Shown: positions 57,361-64,000 of the stretch, one piece after another
How positions within the stretch are numbered: the first letter of the stretch is position 1
Layout: the number at the start of each line of letters is the position of its first letter
From: Dactylosporangium vinaceum
GTDB taxonomy: Bacteria; Actinomycetota; Actinomycetes; Mycobacteriales; Micromonosporaceae
Assembly: GCF_019904175.1 (NCBI RefSeq)
Contig: NZ_CP061913.1
Coordinates: forward strand, 10,540,001-10,604,000
DNA length: 64,000 nucleotides
Direction of reading: 5' to 3'
Position numbers and translations under genes: made by a program
The notes under the pieces: generated by a model
Told to the model about the DNA's origin: nothing
The model's input: only the letters and a program-made list of their open reading frames with translations
The model's database searches: none

Positions 57361-59825
57361 GCCGGCAGCCGCACCTCGAACGTGGTGCCCGGCTTGTCGC
57401 CGTGGTCGGTCACCGTGATCGTGCCGCCGTGCCGCTCCACCACCGTCCGGCTGATCGCCAGGCCGAGACCGGTGCCGGGGACGCCCAGGTTGCGGATGTT
57501 CGAGCCGCGGAAGAAGCGCTCGAACAGCCGCGAGCGCTCCTCCTGCGGGATGCCGACGCCGGTGTCGACGACGCTGAGCTTCACCCCGGCCACGTCGCTG
57601 TCCAGCCGGATCTCCACCCGGCCCCCGGCCGGCGTGAACTTCACGGCGTTGGTGATCAGATGGTCCACGACCTTGCGCAGCCGCGCCTGGTCACCGGAGA
57701 CCGGCGCCGGACCGTCGGGCAGCACCACCGAGACGTCGAGGTCCTTCTCGCTCGCGGCCTGCGCGTTGGCGTCGGCGACATCGCGCACGACGGCGGCGAA
57801 GTCCAGCGGCCGCTCGACCATCGTCACGTAGCCGCTCTCCAGCCCGGCCAGGTCGAGCAGGTCGTCGATGATGGCCCGCAGGTTCTCGGCGTTGCGGGCG
57901 ATCACGGCGAGGAACTCCTCGCGCGTCGCCGGGTCGTCGTCGCCGTCGTGGAGCAGCAGCTCGGTGTACGACGAGATCGAGGTCAGCGGCGTGCGCAGCT
58001 CGTGGCCGACCAGGGCGATGAACTCGTCCTTGGTCCGGGCCAGCTGCTTGGCCAGGTCCTCGGCCCCCCGCCGGACCATGAACTGCCCGACGTGCGCGGC
58101 GATGCCCGACAGCAGCGCGATGAGCGACTGCTCGGGCTCCTCGGCGGCGTCGCCGAAGAACGAGAGCGTGCCGGTGACGCCGTTGCCGTCGCGGATCGGG
58201 ATGGCCAGGCCGACCCGCAGGCCGTGCTTGGCCAGCGACGGCACGTTGAGGCGGCTGGTGCTCGCGGAGATGTCCGGGATCCAGGTCGGCTGCCCGGTCT
58301 CCCAGGCCACGCCGGACACCCCCTTGCCGAGGGCCAGCGGGTCCGGGGCCGGGATCTCGTAGCCCGGCTCGGTCCACATCGCCGCGTTGCGCAGCACGTT
58401 GCCGACCCGGTCGACGAGCCACATCTCGGCGTGCGGCCAGTGCAGCGTGCGGGCGACGGTCTCCAGCAGCTCCGGGCCGGCCGCCTCGATGGTCGGCGCC
58501 TGCTCGAGGATCTTGGAGACGGCCAGCTCGCACTCGATGAGGCGCTGGGCCCGGCGGCGCTCGGTGACCTCGTGCAGGGCGGCGACCGCGCCGAGGCGGG
58601 TGCCGTCGGAGTCGCGGATCGGCTGGGCGTTGACCGTGAACGAGCGGCGCGGGCGGTCCGGGAGGTGGATGACGAACTCGGCGTCGCGGATGTGCTCACC
58701 CTTGAACGCCCGGGTGAGCGGCATCTCCGCGCTGCTGATCGTCCCCCCGCCGGGCGCGCTGCGCACCCCCGTCCACGCCTCGGACGTGGAGCCGTCGGCG
58801 TCGTGCCCGGTGATGTCGCGCATGGCCCGGTTGAACAGGATCAGGCGGCCGCGCTCGTCGGTGGCGACCACGCCGACGTCGAGGTTGTCCAGCAGCGCGG
58901 CGAGGAAGTGCCGTTCGCGGGCCAGCTGGCGCTCGGCGGTGACGCGCTCGCTGATGTCGTAGATGAACGCGTGGGCGTGCCGGCCCAAGGGTCCCTCGAC
59001 CACGTTCAACGTGATCTCGATGGGAAACTCGGTGCCGGCGCGATTCACGGCGTACAGCTGCAGCCTTTGGCCTATCAGACGGGGCACGCCGCCCCGCAGC
59101 AGCCGCATGAGCCCGGCGCGGTGCGCGGCCCGGAACCGCTCCGGGATGATCAGCTCGTGCACCTGCTTGCCGACGGCCTCCGCGGCCGTCCAGCCGAACG
59201 CGCGCTCGGCCGCCCGGTTCCACCGGGTGATCTCGCCGGAGAGCTCGATCGCGACGAAGGCTTCGAGGGCGGTCTCGAGCACCGCATCCGTCTCGGCCGC
59301 GGCCAGCGCGATGTCCTCTCGCGAGGTCTCGGCGGCCAGCATCACCTCGATCAGCCCGGCACACTCGGCGATCGCCGCGATGTCGTCGTCGGTCCAGTGC
59401 CGCGGCACCGAGTCGGTGACGCAGACCGCGCCGAGCGTGTGGCCGGCGGCGTCGTGCACCGGCTGCCCGAGGTACGCCGTGACGTGCCGCCCCACCACGA
59501 CCCCGAAGTCGCGCAGCGCCGGGTCCTCGCGGGCGTCCGAGACGACCAGCGGCGCGTCGTTGCTGACCACGAACTGGCAGAACGAGCTCGTCGCCGGCTC
59601 CGCGTTGACCCGCTCCAGGTCCGGCGGCAGGCCGTGCCGCCCGATCACGTGCATGCGCTCGTCGTCGACGAGCGTGAGCAGGCCGACGGGGGCCACGACC
59701 GAGCGGGCGGCGAGCCGGGCCAGGCCGTCGACCGGGGCCGACGAGGAGCTCAGCAGCAGGTGCGCGCGTCGCAGTGCGCGAAGCCGTCCGGGCTGCGTGA
59801 GCACGCCGATATCAAGCTGCGGCAT
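57348..59825 (-). CDS. Multi-sensor histidine kinase (GAF-PAS-PAS-GAF)
   Basis: 825 residues from the ATG at 59825, preceded by GGGGGTGG; a start eight codons upstream is less likely. Domain order: N-terminal GAF (about 20-165, SSSSAPVDGLARLAARSVVAPVGLLTLVDDERMHVIGRHG), PAS1 (about 185-300, EALEAFVAIELSGEITRWNRAAERAFGWTAAEAVG), PAS2 (about 310-430, LLDNLDVGVVATDERGRLILFNRAMRDITG), GAF2 (about 440-575), HisKA with ALVGHELRTPLTS (H608) and HATPase (DHLITNAVKFTPAGG; VVDTGVGIPQEERSRLFERFFRG; GTGLGLAISRTVVERHGG). No TM segments, so a cytosolic sensor of small ligands or redox/light signals. No response-regulator gene adjacent: an orphan kinase. Confidence 0.92.
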   Translation of the reverse strand: MPQLDIGVLTQPGRLRALRRAHLLLSSSSAPVDGLARLAARSVVAPVGLLTLVDDERMHVIGRHGLPPDLERVNAEPATSSFCQFVVSNDAPLVVSDAREDPALRDFGVVVGRHVTAYLGQPVHDAAGHTLGAVCVTDSVPRHWTDDDIAAIAECAGLIEVMLAAETSREDIALAAAETDAVLETALEAFVAIELSGEITRWNRAAERAFGWTAAEAVGKQVHELIIPERFRAAHRAGLMRLLRGGVPRLIGQRLQLYAVNRAGTEFPIEITLNVVEGPLGRHAHAFIYDISERVTAERQLARERHFLAALLDNLDVGVVATDERGRLILFNRAMRDITGHDADGSTSEAWTGVRSAPGGGTISSAEMPLTRAFKGEHIRDAEFVIHLPDRPRRSFTVNAQPIRDSDGTRLGAVAALHEVTERRRAQRLIECELAVSKILEQAPTIEAAGPELLETVARTLHWPHAEMWLVDRVGNVLRNAAMWTEPGYEIPAPDPLALGKGVSGVAWETGQPTWIPDISASTSRLNVPSLAKHGLRVGLAIPIRDGNGVTGTLSFFGDAAEEPEQSLIALLSGIAAHVGQFMVRRGAEDLAKQLARTKDEFIALVGHELRTPLTSISSYTELLLHDGDDDPATREEFLAVIARNAENLRAIIDDLLDLAGLESGYVTMVERPLDFAAVVRDVADANAQAASEKDLDVSVVLPDGPAPVSGDQARLRKVVDHLITNAVKFTPAGGRVEIRLDSDVAGVKLSVVDTGVGIPQEERSRLFERFFRGSNIRNLGVPGTGLGLAISRTVVERHGGTITVTDHGDKPGTTFEVRLPAYCA

Positions 59826-59888
59826 ACCACCCCCCGCGACCGTCAGCACCTATGAGTGATGGTACCCGCGAACCCGTGCAAAACCGGG

Positions 59889-60614
59889 CTAAAGCCTCAG
59901 CTGGGTGGCGCGGGCCAGTGTCGACTCGGGCGATTCGCCGGTCGTGAGGTCGACGTCCTCCTCGATCCGGCCGTCGGTGAGCCGGATCATCCGGTCGCAC
60001 CGGGCCGCGATCGCCTGCTCGTGCGTGGCCAGCAGCACTGTCATCCCGCGCTCGTCGCGCAGGTCGAGCAGCAGGTCGAGGATCTGCCCTCCGCTGGCCG
60101 AGTCGAGGTTGCCGGTGGGCTCGTCGGCCAGCAGCAGCCGCGGCCCGCCGATCAGGGCCCGGGCGATCGCCACCCGCTGCTGCTGGCCGCCGGAGAGCTG
60201 GGCCGGCAGCGACCGCTCGCGCCCGGCCAGCCCCACCGCGTCGAGCAGTTCCCGCGCCCGCGCCCGCTTGTCGAACCCGACCCGGAACGGCAGCACCGGC
60301 GCGATCACGTTGTCCAGGGCGCTCAGGGCGGGCAGCAGGTGATAGCGCTGAAAGACGAAGCCCACACTTCGCCTGTACTCGCTGAGCTGCTTGCGCCGCA
60401 GTCCCGTCACCTCCACCCCGTCGACCACGATCGTGCCCGCGTCGGCCGTCTCGATCGCCCCGACCAGGTGCAGCAGCGTGGACTTCCCCGACCCGCTGGG
60501 CCCGGTGACCGCGGTGAAGCTGCCCGCGGCCACCTCCAGGCTGAGGTCGTCGGCGGCCACGATCTGCGCCCCGCCGGTCCGGAACCGCTTGGTCAGCCCC
60601 TCAATCGACAGCAC
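59889..60614 (-). CDS. ABC transporter ATP-binding protein
   Basis: 241 residues from a GTG at 60614; a TTG one codon upstream is possible, and GAGGAG lies before them. Walker [11 protein letters not shown]-loop GFVFQRYHLL, signature LSGGQQQR, Walker B LLLADEP with TGNLDSASG, switch His in LLATHEQ. The group is LolD/MacB-like, matching the large FtsX permease encoded just upstream (its stop is only 4 nt before the GTG). Confidence 0.92.
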   Translation of the reverse strand: MLSIEGLTKRFRTGGAQIVAADDLSLEVAAGSFTAVTGPSGSGKSTLLHLVGAIETADAGTIVVDGVEVTGLRRKQLSEYRRSVGFVFQRYHLLPALSALDNVIAPVLPFRVGFDKRARARELLDAVGLAGRERSLPAQLSGGQQQRVAIARALIGGPRLLLADEPTGNLDSASGGQILDLLLDLRDERGMTVLLATHEQAIAARCDRMIRLTDGRIEEDVDLTTGESPESTLARATQLRL

Positions 60615-60618
60615 CAAC

Positions 60619-63369
60619 TCACTCCTCTGCCAGCAGTCGGGCGGTGGGCAGGCGTTGCAGCAGCAGCGCGGGGACGATCGCGGCCACGGTGGCGATCAGC
60701 GCGCCCGCGACCACGGCCACCGCCGCGGTCCACAGCAGCCCCGGCGTGACCGAGCCGACAAGCCAGGCCGCGCCGCCCAGCCCGAGCCCGGCCCCGGCGA
60801 GCCCGCCGAGCACCCCGATCCCAAACCCCTCCGCGGCGACCAGGCGGGCCAGCGCACCCGCCGTCCACCCGGTCGCCCGCAGCGTCGCCAGCTCGGCCGA
60901 GCGATCGCGGATGTTCAGGTAGAGCACGTCGGCCACGGCCAGCGCGCCGAGCAGGACGGTGGCCGCGACGGCGACCGTGTCCACCGCCCGCACCTGCAGC
61001 GACACCGCATCGCCGAGCAGCGTCCCGACGATCGCGCCGTGGAAGGCGAACGTGATCGCCCCCAGCACCGTGGCCGCGGTGATCCCGATCGCCAGGGCGG
61101 CCGCGCCGAGCAGCGTCCGCCCCGGCACCCGCAGCAGGTTGCGCAGGCCGAGCCCGATCGGCCCCCGTGGCCGCCCGGCTCGCCGCGGCAGCCGGGCCAC
61201 GGTACGCAACCCTTCCGCCGGCCGCGCCCGCGCCGCCGACAACGCCGGCAGCAGCCCGGCCAGCAGGGCGAGCAGCAGCGCTATCGGTACCGCCAGCAGC
61301 GCCCGCGACCACGCAACCCCCACGCCGAGCAGGTGCCCCAGCGGGCCGGCCAGCAGCACCGTCCCGGCCCCCGCGACGAGCCCGATCACCGCCACCTCGC
61401 CGAGCACCGCGCCGAACACGCGATGGGCCGGCCAGCCCAGTGCCGTGAGCGTCGCGAGCTCGGTGCGGCGGTCGCGTACCCCCGCAAAGACGGCGTTGGC
61501 CAGGAAGAGCGCACAGACGACGAGGACGAGCGCGAACAGCACCACGCTCTTGCGGTCCACCGCGCTCACGATCGCCGCGGCCACCCCCTTGCGCGTCCAC
61601 AGCTCGGAGAGTCGCAGCTGCGGCCGCCCGAACTTGCCGGCGGCGATGTCCACGGCCTGCGGCTGCGGCGAGGAGCCGTAGGTGATGTCCACGTCGAGCC
61701 CGGTTGCGGCCGCGATCCGCTCGGCCACGACCCGCACCCGCTCCCGCGCGGCGGCGTCGAAGCCGCGCACGTCGGCCACCCGGACGCGGACCGCCGAGAT
61801 CGGCGCCTTGCGCGCGCTCTCGGGCCCGAGCTTCGAATACAGCTGGTCCAGCAGGTCCAGGCTGGTCAGCAGCGTGGGTGGGGTGGCCAGGTAGCCGGCC
61901 GGGTTGCCGTCGGGCCGCAGGGGCGCATTGCCGAGCAGGTCCCGGCTGCGCTTGTCGCCGCCGGTGGCCTCGGGCGCCTGATAGGTCTCCAGCGGCACCT
62001 TGCTCAGCGGGTCGAACACCTGCACCTTGCCGGGGTCGTAGAGCCCGACGACGCGGGTGAAGCCGAGCTTCCCGGTCTGGGAGATCGAGCGGAACGAGGA
62101 GTCGTAGATCTGCCAGGGCAGGTGGATGCCGGAGGTGTCCGGGCTGCGCCAGGCCTCGGGGCTGGTCTCGACCGGGATCGCGGTGAGCGAGCCGTCCGGG
62201 TTCTCCAGGTAGTCGACCCCGCCGACCCGCATGAACGGGTGCAGCTGGGTGCCGCCGCCGACGACCTCCGGGTCTCCGCCGACCGTGCGGGTCTCCAGCT
62301 GCGGCCCGGTCGTCGCGTCGAGGGCGGCCAGCGCCCTGGCCGGCGTGTCGCCGGGCGGCGGGGCCGTCATGGCGATCCGGCTGAGGCCGAACTGCAGGCT
62401 GTTGTCCGGATACGGCCGCTCGACCGACAGCACCGGCAGGATCGGCTCGTAGATCGGCGAGGACGGCTGCTTGGTGAGCCGGTCGTCCGGGCCGATGTAG
62501 TGCCCGGCGGTGATCGCCCGGTCCAGCCCGACCAGCCGCGCCTCGGCCTGCAGGTCGACGGCGGCCAGCAGCATCGGCACCTGCCAGGACAGGTCCACCT
62601 CCGCCCGGTCGGCCGTCTCGAGCACGTACCCGCCCGGCGTGAAGGCGTTGTGCAGAAACCGGCCGTCCGCGGTGAGCTGGAAGATCTGGATGCTGGCGCC
62701 CTGCGTGTCGCTCATCAGGCTCGACATTTCCTCCCGGTCGATCCACTGGCAGATCGGGGCGCCGTCCTCGAGCGCGGCCAGGCCGTCGTCGCAGAGGTCC
62801 CGCCCGGCGTGGATCGAGCCGTCGGTGTACTCCATACGGTCCGACGTCCCACCGTTGAGCTTCGGCCAGGCCACCGTGTGCTTGGTGAAGTACACGAAGT
62901 TGGCCCGGGCCTTGGCGCTGCTCAGCCCGCGGTCGGCCAGGAAGGTCCGGTCGATGCGGATCAGCTGGCGCTCGAGCGAGCGGTCCACGAGGTTCGTGAG
63001 GTCCAGCTTGTAATCGCGGCCCTGGTTGGCGTAGCCGACCATGGCGATCGGCGCGGCGACCTCCACGCCGTCAAGGGCCGCGATCTGCCGCACCTGCTCC
63101 GGGGCGATCCCGCCGTAGATGCCGCTGAGCGAGTTGGGCCGCACCTTCTGCCTGTCGTCCTCGAGCGCCGTGCGGGTCCCCCTGGGCCGCACCAGCACCT
63201 GGTACGCCGCGCCGGCCGACCGGTTCACCTCGCCCGTGACCTCCAGCTGAGCGGTCTGCGTCGCACCGGTGAGCACGGTGAACCCGGTGGTCGCCACGAG
63301 GACGCCGAGCAGCAGCGCTGTCGCGCGGGCTTTCCGGTTGCGCAGATGGGCCCAGATGAATGGGATCAC
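60619..63369 (-). CDS. Large FtsX-type ABC transporter permease
   Basis: 916 residues from a GTG at 63369 (MIPFIWAHLRNRKARATALLLGVLVATTGFTVL); a TTG at 63399 would lie inside the palindrome and is less likely. One N-terminal TM, then an extracellular domain of about 550 residues, three TMs near 600-740 (VVLFALVLVVCALFLANAVFAGVRDRRTELATLTALGWPAHRVFG), a second FtsX unit ([39 protein letters not shown]) and a final helix. This long-loop architecture is typical of Gram-positive lipoprotein/peptide or bacitracin-type exporters that extract molecules from the membrane. Partner of the ATPase gene; likely controlled by the divergent PadR. Confidence 0.88.
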   Translation of the reverse strand: MIPFIWAHLRNRKARATALLLGVLVATTGFTVLTGATQTAQLEVTGEVNRSAGAAYQVLVRPRGTRTALEDDRQKVRPNSLSGIYGGIAPEQVRQIAALDGVEVAAPIAMVGYANQGRDYKLDLTNLVDRSLERQLIRIDRTFLADRGLSSAKARANFVYFTKHTVAWPKLNGGTSDRMEYTDGSIHAGRDLCDDGLAALEDGAPICQWIDREEMSSLMSDTQGASIQIFQLTADGRFLHNAFTPGGYVLETADRAEVDLSWQVPMLLAAVDLQAEARLVGLDRAITAGHYIGPDDRLTKQPSSPIYEPILPVLSVERPYPDNSLQFGLSRIAMTAPPPGDTPARALAALDATTGPQLETRTVGGDPEVVGGGTQLHPFMRVGGVDYLENPDGSLTAIPVETSPEAWRSPDTSGIHLPWQIYDSSFRSISQTGKLGFTRVVGLYDPGKVQVFDPLSKVPLETYQAPEATGGDKRSRDLLGNAPLRPDGNPAGYLATPPTLLTSLDLLDQLYSKLGPESARKAPISAVRVRVADVRGFDAAARERVRVVAERIAAATGLDVDITYGSSPQPQAVDIAAGKFGRPQLRLSELWTRKGVAAAIVSAVDRKSVVLFALVLVVCALFLANAVFAGVRDRRTELATLTALGWPAHRVFGAVLGEVAVIGLVAGAGTVLLAGPLGHLLGVGVAWSRALLAVPIALLLALLAGLLPALSAARARPAEGLRTVARLPRRAGRPRGPIGLGLRNLLRVPGRTLLGAAALAIGITAATVLGAITFAFHGAIVGTLLGDAVSLQVRAVDTVAVAATVLLGALAVADVLYLNIRDRSAELATLRATGWTAGALARLVAAEGFGIGVLGGLAGAGLGLGGAAWLVGSVTPGLLWTAAVAVVAGALIATVAAIVPALLLQRLPTARLLAEE

Positions 63370-63388
63370 GCGCTTACTCTGGCCCGTA

Positions 63389-63401
63389 CATTGCGACAAT
63401 G
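63389..63401. promoter_or_regulatory. Palindrome CATTG-CGA-CAATG, candidate PadR operator
   Basis: Perfect 5-bp arms with a 3-nt centre in the 53-bp gap between the permease GTG and the PadR ATG. PadR-family proteins bind short AT-containing palindromes of this kind near their own promoters. A -10-like TACGAT (63409-63414) lies 9 nt before the PadR ATG, so the site is in the right place for autorepression. Confidence 0.6.
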
Positions 63402-63422
63402 CAAGGGGTACGATCTCGGGTC

Positions 63423-64000
63423 ATGCCGATCCATCACGCGGTGCTGTCACTGCTCTCGCACGGCCCCAGCTACGGCTACGAGCTCAAGGGCGCCTTCGAG
63501 ACAGCAGTCGGCCCGCAGTGGGGTCCGCTGAACATCGGCCACCTGTACCAGATCCTCGACCGCCTCTCCCGCGACGGCATGGTCGTCTCCCAGCGCCACG
63601 CCCAGGCGGTCAAGCCGGACCGGGTCGTCTACGAGATCACCGAGGCCGGCCACGCCGAGCTGACCCGCTGGCTGGGCGAGGCGTCCCCGCGCAGCGGCGG
63701 CTTCCGCGACGACTTCTTCCTGAAGGTCACCGCGGCCGCCCGCTCCGGCGACGCCGACACGGTGAAGACCGTCCTCTCCCAGCAGCGCACCTACCTGATG
63801 CGCGAGCTGCGCAACCTCGACGGCCTGCGCCGCAAGGCCACCGACCCGGTGGTCGCCCTGCTGCTCTCGGCGGCCACCCGGCACGTCGAGGCCGACCTGT
63901 CGTTCGTCGACGACGCCGACCGCGCCCTGCTGCGCACCCCCGGCGGCCTCCCCGCCGCGCCGGCCGCCCCGGCCCCCCGCGGTGACCTCTCCGCAAGCGC
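63423..64000 (+). CDS. PadR-family transcriptional regulator (3' end beyond window)
   Basis: 192 codons are visible and the frame is still open at the right edge. N-terminal winged helix: MPIHHAVLSLLSHGPSYGYELKGAFETAVGPQWGPLNIGHLYQILDRLSRDGMVVSQ, a PadR core. Then the helical C-terminal dimerisation part (RDDFFLKVTAAARSG ... QQRTYLMRELRNLDGLRRKA). The visible end is a Pro/Ala-rich tail, so little is missing. No ribosome site; the message is probably leaderless. Divergent from the ABC permease operon, which it probably represses in response to an exported compound. Confidence 0.9.
   Translation, partial: MPIHHAVLSLLSHGPSYGYELKGAFETAVGPQWGPLNIGHLYQILDRLSRDGMVVSQRHAQAVKPDRVVYEITEAGHAELTRWLGEASPRSGGFRDDFFLKVTAAARSGDADTVKTVLSQQRTYLMRELRNLDGLRRKATDPVVALLLSAATRHVEADLSFVDDADRALLRTPGGLPAAPAAPAPRGDLSAS

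Noticed and set aside
60391-63531. Plus-strand open frame of 1046 codons
   Set aside because: Antisense to the FtsX permease and ATPase; composition dominated by Arg, Gln, Gly and Ala, with no protein features. The true genes have all ABC motifs on the other strand.

Overview
The window is a very GC-rich (about 70-73% by eye), densely packed chromosomal segment with strong G/C third-position codon bias. Class F sortase beside DUF4331, an AfsR/SARP-type regulator, a complete cvn 'conservon', leaderless-looking starts and many NarL- or OmpR-type two-component pairs point to a mycelial actinomycete. Micromonosporales (Actinoplanes/Dactylosporangium-like) is my best guess, by inference only. No rRNA, tRNA, CRISPR array or intact prophage was recognised. 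The only transposon trace is a decayed IS481-type fragment near 38.4 kb.

Layout. 0-5 kb (minus): a surface operon of DUF4331 protein, class F sortase, TPR membrane protein and NicO-type Ni/Co transporter that runs off the left edge. 5-6.5 kb: a worn region with an RHS-like scrap, a DUF6933 protein and a truncated gene. 6.7-9.2 kb: a LuxR-type two-component pair, followed by a secreted peptidoglycan-binding protein, a 73-aa Cys-ribbon microprotein and a 951-aa secreted beta-sandwich repeat protein (to 13.7 kb). 14-16 kb: an alpha/beta hydrolase and a Tat-exported beta-propeller protein.

16.1-22.2 kb is the most unusual block. A TPR-CHAT caspase-like protease gene is divergent from an operon encoding a cytosolic subtilisin (S8), an ECF sigma factor, a 139-aa protein overlapping the sigma gene, a 52-aa peptide and a peptidoglycan-binding/M15-like protein. 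It looks like a proteolysis-to-transcription signalling or conflict module. At 23.0-25.9 kb lies a two-gene restriction-like unit: a winged-helix/GrpE-like protein and a DUF262-DUF1524-RAMA-like (modified-DNA reader) nuclease, with a perfect 9-bp inverted repeat upstream.

26-31.7 kb: Fpg/Nei glycosylase and HrpB helicase (divergent, 17 nt apart), a DUF1254 protein and a GT4 glycosyltransferase. 31.6-37.1 kb: a MacB-like efflux operon (lipoprotein, adaptor, ATPase, permease, joined mostly by ATGA overlaps) divergent from an OmpR/kinase pair, with GTTGAC-type repeats in the shared promoter. 37.1-38.4 kb: a NADAR protein translationally coupled to a Trp-rich membrane protein with 36-bp tandem repeats.

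39-49.6 kb: secreted GH18 chitinase, MMPL exporter, a polytopic membrane protein, a 1098-aa SARP-AAA-TPR regulator, hemerythrin, an Asp-rich calcium-loop repeat protein and an APC amino-acid permease. 49.7-54.6 kb: an FAD/NAD-binding protein whose frame runs antisense through cvnD, then the cvnABCD conservon (minus). 54.8-60 kb: a small membrane protein, a PfkB-like protein lacking the GAGD aspartate, a DAO-type oxidoreductase and a GAF/PAS hybrid kinase. 60-64 kb: an ABC ATPase and large FtsX-type permease, divergent from a PadR regulator (cut by the right edge) with a palindrome between them.
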